Assembly: GCF_002775205.1 (NCBI RefSeq)
Contig: NC_036443.1
Span: 12,597,373-12,661,372, forward strand
From: Xiphophorus maculatus
Lineage: Eukaryota > Chordata > Actinopteri > Cyprinodontiformes > Poeciliidae
Reading direction: 5' to 3'
Length of the DNA stretch: 64,000 nt
Part shown: in pieces, positions 49,177 to 62,200 of the stretch
Position numbering within the stretch: the stretch's first letter is position 1
Layout: each line of letters begins with the position of its first letter
Notes under the pieces: generated by a model
Databases searched by the model: none
Told to the model about the DNA's origin: nothing
The model's input: only the letters and a program-made list of their open reading frames with translations
Made by a program: the position numbers and the translations under genes

Positions 49177-52100
49177 TTAAGCGTTGTAGGAAGAAGAGGA
49201 GACGTTTCCGCCGTGGCCCGTCCAGTTGGTGTGGATGTAATGCCCGGGGTTTGAAAGCAGCTCGTATGTGTGAGCGCCAAAGTAGTCCCTCTGCGCCTGA
49301 AAACAACAAAATCAAAGCCACATGAGCTACTTGTCAGCGACTGATGATCAAAACGGATACCTTCCCACCACTTGATCTTGCTCACATCTCAACCACAAAT
49401 GCCAATGTGTTCAATTGTAGCTTTATGTGGTAGATCAACACATTAGTACATTATCTTGAACTGGATGGAAGGTTATAGTTCTTAGATATTTTTAATCAAA
49501 TTAAATAAAGAGTGTTTATTTGAATTCAACTTTCCTGAATTAATTTAGCAAAAACATACATCTGCAGGTCTTTTAGGGTATGTCTCCACCAGCTTTATGC
49601 AGCTACATTCTTTGCCAAAGATCAGCTAGATTTAGGTCTAAACTTTGACTAAGCCATTTTAACATGCATATAATTTGCTCTAAACCAGTCTACTGTAGGT
49701 GCTCAAACCTTTAAAACCTCCAACAGGTTTTCTACAAATCAGCTCATCCTGCCACCATATTTTATGACAGACGTGATGGGCAGCATTTCCTCTCATACAC
49801 AGTGTTTTACGCGTACACCAAAAATTTCAACTTTCGATTCATTTGACGATGACTTATGCTGTCTCTCCAGCCTAATTTTTAACAGAACGCCAACTCGCCT
49901 TATTCCAAAAATGGCTGCTACTCTGACTAAGCAGTATTGGTAACAATGGTTGATAGATTGAACAGTGCTCCATTAGACGTCCAAATCTTTAACATAAATT
50001 CTCCACAACTTCCTCCCTGACCTGTCTACGGTCTTATGGTCTACGTCGTGCTGGACTATTACAGAAAACCACAGCAGTTTGTGGTCGTAATACAGCAAAA
50101 TGTGGAAAAACAACATGTGGTCACAGAAACAGTTCCCAACACGCAGCTCCTACATGTTCTCTGTGTGCAAGACTCGACCCTCTGCTGTGGGAGCCGAGTC
50201 CCAGCAGCTGTTGCCATATTTACCTGCAGCAGGTTGGCAGGCAACATGTCGTGTCTGTATCCGTCGTAGAAGGACAGAGCCGTGGTGAAGCAGGGCATCG
50301 GGATGCCGTGCTGGACGCCGGCGCAGACTGTTCTGCGCCACGACTCCTACAGACAGAAGGTAAAAAAATGAGAGCTTCATTCAAGCTGCTTACATGCAGC
50401 AGATCTGGTCAGGAAGAACAGATTTTATATTTGCAGCAAGTCCTAAACGTGTGAATCTGTCTTAATTAAAATAGGTTCAGTAAATTTTAAAATAAGGACG
50501 TCTTGAAATCGGCTGCCAGGCTTCGTTTCCCAACAACTTGGACTGAATTTACTTGATCCGAAATGTAAAGAGATCTTAGCAGACAGCTGAAAGTTACAGC
50601 AATAAGTCACAGCTTTGCATCACAGCTTTTCTTTGTAACAAGAAGGAAATAGACTTTGTCAATGCGGCTGTTGTAAGCTTGGATTTGCTCGACTTCCCAC
50701 TTCTTCATACCTGGCAGTCTTGCACAGCATTACTGAAAAAATTGTCCAGCAACAAGTTCTGCAGGCCAGCGTCTCGGTCAAACGCCTCTTTGATTTTACC
50801 GAGGAAAACACTGGAGAGAGAGAGAGACAGAGAGATGTTGTATGTGATTTAGATTGATGCAACATTTTCCATCAGATGATCAACCACGGTGTCATCATTC
50901 TTCACTCCATCTGACTGTAAAGGAAAGGTCACACTTTCTTCCACTAAAATTCCCACATTACAACACAACAATAAAAAAAAAAGATCCAATTTAACTTCCT
51001 TAACATCACAGCAGTAAAGCTTTTTTTCTCAGGCAGTAGAAAGGCGTTCTACTGAAGCCTTGTGTATCTTTTATTAAAACATGCATGAAATGAGGATGGA
51101 ACAACGCTGAGTAGCACCTTCGGATGATGCAGCCTCCTCGCCACATCAGGGCGATGGCGCCGTAGTTGAGCGTCCAGCCGAACTCTTTGGCCGCCTGCCG
51201 CAGCAGCATGAAGCCCTGCGCGTAGGAAATGATCTTGGAGGCGTAGAGAGCCTGCAGAAACAAAAACAATCGCTTTAACAGGGCAGAATATTCTGAAGCC
51301 CAGGCTGCTGCGATATGCAGGAGCTCACACTTCCACCTGCTCAGGTTTAAAACAGGAAATCTGCCATGCTCAACAGAAGATGAGTTCCCTAAAACGTCAA
51401 TGTTAGAACACCTTCATAAACCTGCGCGTACTGTAGCTTGTCCTTCATAATAACTTGGAAAGCAACAATATTAAATATTAAACAATATTAAATATTAAAC
51501 AATATTAAATGTTAAACAATATTAAATTGTGCCACACTTTTCTATATGTATCCATTTTTGCGGTATTATTGAGTTAATTTAGTTTAAACTTTCTGAACTT
51601 TCTAAGAGATTCAATGACTGCAGCAAAGCGAAACTCGAACTCTGTTTTAGGTCAAATAAAATCCTCCTGTCAGCAACAACAGTAAACGTAATAATAATAA
51701 GTTATGGTGTTTACAAACCTTCATTAGTGTTGATGTAGTTTTGTTACTTTTCTGTTTAATCTATTGTTATTTTACCGTAGTTCACCAGATTTTTGGAGCA
51801 ACATTTGTGTTCATCAGGTTCTGATTTCATGCAGATACATCTGTAGCCAAAAATGCAGATAGATTTTGTGGTGCTTTATTTTCTCAGATAAGCCGTAGCA
51901 CAATAAAATCTAATATACAGCACAATTTTAGCTCCATATTGGCCATCCGCAAAGCAGATTTTGCCGGTAGCTAACAATGTACTGAGACAAACAAATTTTT
52001 AAATTGAAGTTCTTAAATATTTGACAAAATGCTACAATTTCGACTTAATACTGAATATTACTGTTGTTGTTTTAACCCCTTAACTGCCAGCCTGAAAACG

Positions 52101-55100
52101 CTTCCATGTTATCCAAATGGTCTGTAAGGACACCAGAGACCTCGTGACAGTTAAGGGTTAAACAAATATTGACAAATAATGATAATAATAATGATGCATT
52201 TCAGGAGCCCAATACTCCACCTTCCTAATGTCCTCCAGGAAAGCAGCCTTGTTGCCGTTGAATTTGACCCCCTGGGGCCCGGAGAGGCTGCGGCTGGCCT
52301 GGACCCGCTCTTCCTTCAGAGAGGACAGGCATCTGGCAAAGACGGCCTCCCCTGAGACGCAGGAAAGAAGGGAGGAGGAGAGAATACGAAATCAGCGACA
52401 GACGACGATTAGATTTCCTGAAATCTCTCAGAGCAGACGTAGAGGAGCTGACGTGAAGCAGCACAATCTAATCAACAGAGCACAGTCAAATTACAATCAG
52501 CCTGACTCAGCATTATTTATGGAGTTTAAGTAGGTGTGTCGCAGAACGCAGAAATCTTAAGGTTTAACACATAAATAATAAAATCCTTTTCTACTGTAAA
52601 GACTCCGTTTAGTCAGCATGACTTTGCGAAAAACAAACTGCCCAGTTAGATGATGCAAGAGAAAAATTGATGAGGCCTCTGAAATCCCCCCCCCCCATGC
52701 ACACTGCCCCACACAAGCTGGGACACTTCTCACACAATGAAGGTCTTTTTAGTGTGCGGCAGCCGACAGCAGCAGAGCGGACGGCATTAAAAAAAAAGCT
52801 AATCCTAACAAAGCCTGGATGGGTTTGGTAACGGGGCGGATCATGCTAAAAAAGATCCAACTTTTTCTCTCGGAGCTGATTTACTTACAGTCGTGTCCTA
52901 AAGTGAGTTCTCTCTGTTTTTGTAATGTTAGCCTTACTTCATGTACTTCTGAGATAATCACAATATAAAAGTAAACAAGTCCAAATCCTTCTTATGTCAC
53001 TAGAGAGGAGCAAGCAGCCAGAAAAGCCTCCAATCTTGTTAACCTGCAGCCTCATAACAATCACATCTAACAAACGCTTGTTGACTGGAAATAAATCTGA
53101 CCTTTACTCTTCAATAACTGTCTGACGCTGTAATCCTAGCAGGTGTGTCCTAATCCTTTTTGTTACAAGGAGTGGAGTTTACTGAAAGAAACCAGAACTG
53201 CAGGAAGATGAAGGGAAACAAAAAACTTCCTCATTTCTTATTTCCTCCTACCGATTAAAGTGACGGGTGTGCCGTACTCCAGGGCTGAAATGGCCGTCCA
53301 TTTCCCCGTGCCCTTCTGTCCGGCGCTGTCACGGATCTTGGGCAACAGGTGCGTCCCGTCGGCGTCCTTGTATTTAAGGATGTTGGCCGTGATCTCAATC
53401 AGAAAGGAGTCCAGCTCTGTCTTGTTCCAGCTGTCGAACGCCTGACCATTTTAAAACAGAAGGGAGTTAACACGACACCGACAAAAGACGGGAAAAATAA
53501 CGTCGACGGACGCTCTCTTCCCAAACCTCACCTGCGCCATCTCATCGTGGTCCATCCCCAGGACGTCCTTCATCAGGTGGTAGGCCTCGCAGATCAGCTG
53601 CATGTCTCCATACTCGATGCCGTTGTGGACCATTTTTACAAAGTGACCCGCGCCCTCGTCTCCGACCTGCCCCAACAAACGCACGACGACGTCAGCCGAC
53701 GCCGCACAGCCGGAGCTGCTGGACCCTAAATGTTTAAAGAAGAAACGGCTGCACCCACCCAGTCACAGCAAGGCTCTCCTGTCCCAACCTTAGCAGCAAT
53801 GCTCTGGAAGATGTCTTTAATATGTGGCCTTTAAAAATGAATATCGTCAAATGTTTATATTTAACCAGCTAATTGCAAACATTAACTTTTAACCACGAGA
53901 GAAAAGGCAACTCAGTATTTTTTTTTAGGACCCACCAGGCCTCCTTATGTCCCCCTGGCATGAGCGAGGGTCCATAGCGAGCTCCCTCCTCTCCACCGCT
54001 CACTCCGCTCCCAACAAACAGCAAGCCCTTCTCTTTCAGGCTCTTACACCGCCGCTGTGTGACCAAAACACAAGAGCAACTTTGAAAATTTATGCTGGGA
54101 AATAAATTTAAAAAAAAAACGTTTCTGCCAAACTTCTATGACTTACAGTCGTGTCTCTGTACTCAGAGTTGCCTCCATCGATAATGATGTCTCCGGCTTG
54201 TAACAGAGGAACCTGTAAAAGAAAGAAAAAAAAAAAGAATACGAAATGGATTTAAGATGAAGGCATACCGAGCCTTTAAAAATGAAATTATTTCATAACT
54301 GTTAACAGCTTATGTGATAATGCTCCAAAGTTTAAAACAGAGATGCACCAATCATCTCAGCTGATACTGAATTTCTCTTCTTTTTGAAGTCTGAGCTGAT
54401 GATTTCAGATTTATTTTCTACACATTTTTTGGTTTTAAATTCAACAGAAAATGAAATTATAACAATATTCTTAACTTGATTTCTTTTTTAAATTACACTC
54501 CCAAAATTTGTCAATGTTTATGCTGTTTATTGCTGTCTTTATAGACCACAAATTGTGTTTTTTTTATTGTTTATGTATTCAATGAATATCAAACATTATT
54601 ACCTCCCTCTCTATGCCACATAAATTAACAGTTCTGCCTTTCCCCACCTTTCTACTCTCTCCTCTTGCTTACGAGAATGAAAAATATGGCTGTTTAGTTT
54701 TCATTTCCAGACCGTAAATATACCTGGTGTTTATTCTGCCATTTCAGCAGCAGTAGGAATAATTACTCCTTCTCTAGTTAAAATGAGTTCAGGTTGGTTA
54801 TTTTGTTTTAAATCTTTGTGCAAATGTATAGAAAGGATTGCATGTTTATTCAAGGGTATCATACAATTGGACTCTTAAGAATACAACACTTCATAGTTTA
54901 GTTTTTTTTTCTTGATGTTTTGGTAGAAAAACACCAACCAGTTTATCAATGAAGTCATCCACTGCCTGTCCAGCCTTAACCAACAGGATGATCCTCCTGG
55001 GCTTCTTCAGCTTGGACACCATGTCCTCCAGGGACTCCGCCCCGACCACCTTAGAGCCCTTTGCCTCGTTCTGCAGAAAGTCGTGCACCTTGGAGACGGT

Positions 55101-55725
55101 TCTGTTGTAAGCGCAGACCTGCAGAGCAGAGATGTTGCTCATACTGAGGAGGAAAAAACCCCACAACAACAGCAGAACACGATGTACCAAGGAGAAATGT
55201 AAATAAAGGAAAGTCAGGGTCTTACCACAAAGCCATGGTCGTTCATGTTCATGATGAGGTTCTGGCCCATGACAGCCAACCCAATCAGTGCAATGTCTGC
55301 TCTGAAATCAAGAGGAGTCTTATAATATATAATGTCAGGATCTGACGGCAGATTGGCATCAGACTGGAATACTAAAAAACTCTTACATCACTTTGGTATG
55401 GGTTTCCTGGCTCTTTTACTAAAATAAAGGGCCTTTAGATTAGAGCCCAAGATGACTTCAATTCCCAGAGTACAATGTGATTACTGAGCCACTAATCCGT
55501 GTAGTTTTACATGTTAAATGTCATGTCAAATATTTATTTGTACTTATGGCAAGAGCTTTTTTATATACTCAGCAAGAAAACTACTAAAACTTTGCAACAG
55601 AGAAGATTACCCCTTTTAAAACAGGCTAAAGAACTGCTACATATAAAGCATAAACGTCGACAACAACCAATTGTTGTGCCACTGCCAAAATAAGTACGGC
55701 GTATTTAGAAAACTTACTGAGCCAT
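49177..55725 (-). CDS. pgd: 6-phosphogluconate dehydrogenase (decarboxylating), 13 coding exons, 483 aa
   Basis: Cytosolic enzyme of the oxidative pentose phosphate pathway: 6-phosphogluconate + NADP+ gives ribulose 5-phosphate, CO2 and NADPH. Coding exons in transcript order: 55725-55718, 55301-55226, 55118-54939, 54212-54147, 54054-53936, 53828-53759, 53666-53532, 53441-53252, 52351-52221, 51251-51118, 50810-50711, 50346-50224, 49296-49177. They join in frame to 483 aa, the same length as human. The NADP-binding Rossmann motif GLAVMGQN is at 10-17 and NRT at 33-35. The substrate loop [19 protein letters not shown] starts at 127. Catalytic and substrate residues K184, H187, N188, E191 and Y192 lie in [14 protein letters not shown]447 and H453, which reach the partner subunit's active site in the dimer, are in the last exon. 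Exon 3 ends at an unusual gttggt donor. The gene appears intact. Confidence 0.97.
49430..50070 (-). mobile_element. Tc1-type remnant in pgd intron 12
   Basis: 'tatgtggtagatcaacacat' (about 49423), 'gtcttttagggtatgtctcc' (about 49568), 'gatttaggtctaaactttga' (about 49628), 'tagattgaacagtgctccat' (about 49954) and 'cttcctccctgacctgtcta' (about 50009) follow the antisense Tc1 order. It ends about 150 bp from exon 12. Decayed. Confidence 0.65.
51465..51526. repeat. 17-bp minisatellite in pgd intron 9/10 interval
   Basis: A unit of 'caatattaaatattaaa' is repeated about 3.5 times with one T-to-G type change in the third copy. It lies in the intron between exons ending at 52221 and starting at 51251. 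Confidence 0.85.
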
Positions 55726-56000
55726 GATTTTCCTCGGGTAAAGTAGCTGAAAGGTAAGACGAGGTAAAATGAGAGTCGAGCTGCTTCTCCTCGGGTTCTC
55801 CTCTCTCGGTGCTTGCTTCCTCCTTCCTCTGTTCCAAACGTGATGCAACAGATTACGTACGCCCACGTACAGCATCCACCAATCAGAGGGCGCCTAGATG
55901 ACACAACGCACTACGGCCGAGAATTCTAATTGGTCCACAACGCTGACCAGAGATATCCCGCCTCCTATTGGCTGGTTCGGTTCTCATTCACGTTACACCC
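55726..56000 (-). promoter_or_regulatory. pgd: Putative pgd promoter with three CCAAT boxes
   Basis: Upstream of the pgd start on the minus strand. CCAAT boxes occur at 55879-55885 (ccaatca), 55929-55933 (attgg) and 55967-55973 (attggct), spaced about 40-50 bp. CpG dinucleotides are frequent, and tgatgcaac (about 55842) resembles an ATF4/CEBP site. No TATA box is placed convincingly. Only about 0.6 kb separates the pgd start from the kif1b polyA region, so the promoter is compact. Confidence 0.5.
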
Positions 56001-56305
56001 ACATTGAAGCTTTAAGGCTTGGCTAAAGTGCGCCTGTTAAAAATACTAATAAAGAATCAAAACTTGCACATAACTTAAATAAAAAATGAAAGGCGTCCTC
56101 TCAGCTCACGTCTTAATTTGACTGAAACTAATTTAACCTTTAGCTTTATGCATAAATAAAAAAAAATCCCACATACTGAAGCAAAATATTAAGTGGGAAT
56201 TCAGTAAACTATGTCATAAACTTTGTTAAAAATAAATAAATAAATAATGAATGTTATTTAAACTGTTCATTGAAGTAAAAACAAAAGACGAATGAAGACG
56301 TTTTC

Positions 56306-59230
56306 TTTATTTTGATGACGGCATTTGACAAAATAGTGTTTGTTGGCTCGTCTCATAATTGGTTCTTGTGTTAAGTTTATTTGAACTGCACAGCTAACAA
56401 ACGTAACTTGACAAAGAGAAAAAAATCAAAGCAGGCATCACACATTCTGCTAATGCAGTTTGCATTTTTCGTTTTTTTATTGTTGTCTCATTCACTAAAC
56501 AGTTCAGTGGTGCAAGATTACCATACACAGAGTTAGGATATCTGCATGACACATCTATGCTATACAGCGGATGGATTATAATTATTACAAATACAGTAAA
56601 CATATTTACAGTTTAGTTCAAGCTCCGTACAACATAGATATTTACAAAATAAGTATGAAAATGAAACCAGTCTGACAAATAATGTACAGCAGTAAAATGT
56701 TCAGGTCTTGTCCTTTTATTCTTCTTAATGCACGAATCCCAAAGATACTGTCAGAGGGGGGCTGATGGAGATATCAGGACTAGTTTTGTTTGAAAGGCAT
56801 CAACGGAAAAAAGAAAAAAAGTCACATTAAAGAGTTCTATCATAATTTTAGTCTATAGCTACGATGTGTTATATTCCCTGATATTAGATTAAATAAGCTA
56901 ATAAAAATCACCTTTTATTAAGATTTCAGACACCTGGCCACCGTGCGTCGTTAGCAAATATCTCTTCAAAAGACGAAAGCAGACTTGTGAACCGCTTTCT
57001 GGTAAAGAGGAAGCACTAATGTAACTCGCCTCCATGAGAAAAAAAAAAGGTGCAGTGGGTCACATCTTAGGTCCCTTTTAAAGAAATGGTGGAAAACGAC
57101 AAAAACCAAACACCCTAAATCCTACATTCAACTCTCTCTTTCTCTCTCTCTCAGTTCAGGCTGCCAAATCTTCATTTGGTTCACTATGAGCAGAACAACT
57201 AAACCACACAGACTTCACTTGATCAGTTAGTTGAACCTTTTATTAATATGTGCAAAGAGCTGCAAACTAATATGTACATTTTTTTTTAAATGATAAACAC
57301 ATAATCCATAATAATATACTTCTGAAAATTACCCACTGGGGTGAAAATGTTTGATCTGATGTTCTTCCATATGAAAAAGCAGCACTTTCCCCCCCCATCT
57401 CCTAATGAATGCATAGATGCACGGTTTATATCCTACGATGAGTTCTTTAAGCACTCCCTGACCAGCAGGTTTCCTGACCTGTGATCGGAGATTAAATTAT
57501 CGCAGGCACCTCCGTTTCTGCTCTCGTGTCAGGTGAGACGGCGGGCGAACTGCTGGTTGGTAGGCCAGAGTTTAACTACGCCCTTCTGCGCAGAGACAGA
57601 GGCACCAAGCAAACATCCTCACCAACAACAACAACAAAAAAAACCCTTACTCCATGTCGTCCCTTTCATCTTTTCATCCAGTGTAGCTTTGATATGTGCT
57701 CTCGTTCTTGTTCCTGAAGCTCGGATACAATCCTGCATTACCTGACCTTGCTATAGATGCGAGTTAATGTGCAAAAACAAAAAGTGCAACACCAGTAAAT
57801 GCTGGTTAAAAAAAAATAAGTAAATGCCCTTTTTTTTACATTTCAAATAACAACAAAAAAAAGACTTTGAGAAATGAAAATTATTTAAACAAGAAGGGGG
57901 GGGGAAAAAAGAGATGGATTGGAGAAGTTTCAATTCAGGAAGCTGAACGGAAAATGAAGAAGTGGTCATGTTTGTTGGTGCTGAAATGGACAAAACTTAA
58001 TTTTAGAGGTTTTACCCAACGAGGGGAACGTTTCATCATCCTCCTCCTCCTCAGGCTGTGCCTGAGCAACTTCATCACCTCGCTTTGTCTCACAACCCAG
58101 CAACTTCTTCACTTCTAATCGCGTCTTTAGTTTCACACACATGTGACAGTGGAGTAACAAAGTTTGGGTTTATGTTAGCTGTAGAAGCAGAAAGAACAGC
58201 CTACCATGGGATTTGAGTATTGCAGTGTTTCAAGCAAAGAGCTGTTCTCTTTCTCTCTCTCTTATTTCTCTCCCGTACCTCCCCTCTCACATCCTTCTTA
58301 CGGTGGAACACCAAACGGAAAAATAAGTACTCCTGCAGGAACTACCCGTACAAAAGTTGTATATTTTTGCTTCTTTTTATCCAGTAAGCAAGTTTAGTTT
58401 TTTTAATGTTTGCACAAATGCTCGGACTGACACTGGCACTACCTGGCAGTTGGTGTATGTACAGTGGCTGAGAGGAGGGATCCAAGCATCACGGATGATT
58501 CGGTGCTGAGCTCGACAGGATTTCGCTTGTAATTTTAAGTTTCGCTTCGCAATTTCCTACTAGCTAACAATAAAAAAAGGAAAGCAATACCAATAGTAAG
58601 TAATAGAGCATAACTAAGAGATTGCTTTGATATATTTGCAGATTTTTAACTTCTTTTTCTTTTTTTTGTAATTTGAGTTGTTTTCAAGAAGCAAACCTGG
58701 TGTTCTCCTGGGGACTGCTGCTGCACTTCTTATCCGAGCACGTTATCAAAAACCAAAAAGCAAAAAGTTAAATTAAACTTATTTTGGGAGACAAATAACA
58801 CTGATAAGATTTTTTTTCTTTTTTTTTTTTTTTTTTTTACAGATGATTGGCAAACTGAAAATTAGATTTTTGGAGAGCCGTGCACACACAAGTAGACTAC
58901 TACGACATGCTACAAGTCAGGAAGTTCAGGAATGACGACAAAGCGGAAAGAAATCAGACCCGTCGTAAAAATTTAAAACACAAAAGAGCCGAGGAGGGGA
59001 GGAGAAGAAGAAGAGCTCGGGGTGCCGGAGGGACGGGAGGGGATGGGCCGGGGAGAGGCAAAGTTCAACGGAGCTTAAACGTTTAGTCGCATGAAAAGTA
59101 GAGACTTAAGCCACAAGTCTACTTACAAGAGGAAACCTTTAAGACTCACAATGATTAATAAGTGTTAACACTTTGTTTGATCAAAGGCTGCTCAGAGAGA
59201 GCGAGAGCCGCGGGGGTTCCTCGGCTCCAC
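56306..59230 (-). other. kif1b: kif1b 3'UTR (about 2.9 kb)
   Basis: From the kif1b stop (59231-59233) towards lower coordinates there is no further coding frame. A candidate AATAAA on the minus strand is at 56311-56306, with alternatives near 57243 and 56919. The region contains long A/T runs (for example T at about 58820-58838), a CT repeat (57133-57152) and a purine-rich segment at about 58985-59060. Long 3'UTRs are usual for neuronal kinesin genes. The extent is inferred from the absence of other features. Confidence 0.5.
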
Positions 59231-62200
59231 TCAGTTCTTCGTCAGGCCGCTGCGCCTCCTCGCCAGCTTCGATCTGAGGGGACGACATGTTGCGGTGAGG
59301 CAAAGGTGCATTCATTCAAGAGGAACTGAAGACAGCATATGTAAAGTATAAAAGTACCTTATCGTTCCTGCCAGCAGAGGGTTAAAGGCGTACAGCCAGT
59401 CGTTCATATCTTTCTCATTGTTGGCCTGCAGAAGGATTCCTCGATGCTTTGTGCACACCGCAAACGTGTTGGGAGTCTGCAGACATCAAATATTCATCAT
59501 GAGACACAGCTTTATCAGATTGACTGGAAAAGTTACTTTTCCGAAGTGGAGAGACTAAATAATTTGATTTAAGCCAATGATGTTCCAAAAGAAGAACTGA
59601 TATGCACTGAATGACAGAAAAGTTGAGAGAGTACTCTCCCCTTTAGGCGTCACCAAAGAGCTCATAGTATAATTCTGGCTGGACATTTGATCTTATCAGA
59701 ACTAGCGGATCTCCTTTGAGTTGGTTGGTTTCCTGGCAAAGATCCTGCTTAATTTCGATCAAGACCGTTCCAGAATTCTTTCTATCTCGGTTCTTCTCAG
59801 TCCATGTTGATGTGACGCTAAGCTCACCGCTGGCGACACGCGTGTCCCAGAACATTCCTGAGTTGTTCCTGAACATCACTTGTCTTACATCTGAGGGTCA
59901 CAGTTCAGGTCAGATGGTTGATATTTGGACAGGGTTGAGTGTTATGACGAAATAACAATCTCAAAAGGCAAACTGTAGCAGCATTAAGCTTCAGGACGTT
60001 TTATGAACCAATCCTGCCAAAGAAAGAGGTCTAAAGTCCAAGCATCAGGTTTCTCTGCCACCCACAGAGGGACACTTATTCTGATACATTTAAAGAGGTC
60101 TTGATGGATGAAAACTCACACTAAAGTAAGGTTCTAGTTTATAAAAATGACTGAAGCTATATGTTGTATAATTAATCCACTCTGGAGAAAGAAGCAGCTC
60201 AAACAGATCGATGAAAGCCCAAGGTTAATATGACATTTACACTTTATTATGAGTGTATTTAAACTTCTGATTTAAAGAAGCCGAAACAGACGAGCACCTT
60301 AAGCATGGCCTGCTGGTCTTCGCTGTATTCCACCTGGGCTGTGGAGAGGTTGAGGACGCCTCGCTCCACCGGGTCCTTGTCGCTGTTGTAGATGAAGACG
60401 TACGGGCGGCGAACGACCACAAAGTGCTTCACCCACGTGTTGGAGCGCGGCTCCATGAAGCTGAGGAAACCTTTCTTAGACACCACAGACCTGAAATGAA
60501 GCAAATATATATATATATATTTTAAATGACCTTGCTACTTTGTTTTCCTAATTATCTGATCCTCTGACATCATCCAGGATGGACACATACATGTTTGCCT
60601 TGAAGCTGAAATAACTCCTTTACTACACAACTAATGCAGGTCAGACAATTCAGATGAGCCGCCATCATTTATTACTAACCCCGGCCTCATTTCCTCAATA
60701 TCAGGCACCAAGTTTAAGAACTCGTTCTTTCCAGCCCGAGCAAGGTAGGACATCTCCAGAGTGGGAACCATTGGGAAGTTCTCATAGTCCGAGCAGGAGG
60801 GACTGGAGGCACGGGAGTTGTTCTCTGGGGTCCTTTAAGACAGAAAGCCAAGTTAATGTCAAAATTGTCCACCATATGATTTAAATATGCTCGTTTATGT
60901 TGTAAACTATGGCTTGCGACTTCCTTCATGCAGACAGATTGTTTTATAAGATTTTGTTGTATGACCGTCAAACTTGCTTTATTTTAGTAAATCTATTGTT
61001 GTATCGATTATTCTGACATTTAAATAGATAAAAAAAAATATTCTGCCCATTTTTAATGTAAACCTTTTTCATACATTATTAAAAAATACACTAAAAGATG
61101 GAAATAAACAAATAATTCAGTTCATTTTTTAAGTAAGAAGAATAAAGAAATGAAAATGCAATGAAACGGAATACATTGCATTCTGTTTCAAAGTTGTTGT
61201 TTTTTCATTTTGGTGTTTATTTTAACATAAAAATGTGATAAGTCCAGCTGTTTCTGATTCATTTAATAAGGCTAATGTGTTATTTTTTGGATTAACTGAT
61301 TAATAATCAGATAGCAAAAGATGCTGATAAGAGATTTTCTTTAAACAGAATTTGAATCAGGTGAATCTAAAACTATGCTACTTGAAAGTTTTTGAGTATA
61401 ATACAATAACAGAGAAAAGGCTTTCTTTTTGTATCTTAAATGCAAACTGTGTATAGTTTTTGTTTACATTTATTTCGTACATGTTCAAACTAGCTGAAAA
61501 TAAAAAAATCAAAACAGCTAATATACACATCCTCCGTGGCTCCCAGTATCGGGAGAACATTATTACTTTTGGTCTAAGGAGCTGCAGCGGGAGTCAGCCA
61601 GGGAGGGGCACGTGGACGAGGGCGTGAGGGTGGCGCTGCTTAAGCTGGTCACCGATGGGTCTCGTCCGATAGGCGAGATGTCAGACAGCTGGAGAGAAAG
61701 GCAAAACGTATCGCATGCTTACCCGTTCAAACGTGACCGGAGTGAGGAAAACATCTGAATCGTTTCTCACCTTGCAGTCGCTGATGCTGTTCACCACCTG
61801 GCTGTATTCGCTGTTGAAGGTGTGCGTCAGCAGGCGCAGACACTGCAACACAACATCCGTCAGTTCCAGGAAGCTCAGAAATCACCGGCGTGTGTCTGGC
61901 CGTGTGGGATTTCTCCTCACCTTGGAGGCGAGCTCCTTCTCGCGGTCCACCAGGCTCTCAATGTCCGCCGAGTCGTAGCCGCTGCTCTCACTGGGCGTGA
62001 TGGCGCTTTCGCAAGTGGCGCTGGAGATCTGCGAGGAGATGGAGGTGGAGGTGGACAGGGTCCCCGAGCTCATGCTGGGGGACAGAGACTCGCTCAGGGA
62101 CTTGGCGATGGGAGTCGTTCCCACAGGAGGCGCCTCTACCAGCTTCTCCCTCAGCAGGAGGAGGTGACGGGTCTTCTCCACCTGAGGGGAGGTACAAGTC

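Noticed and set aside
53349-53729. 126-codon + strand frame
   Set aside because: Antisense shadow of pgd exons 7 and 8, whose minus-strand frames match the enzyme residue by residue.
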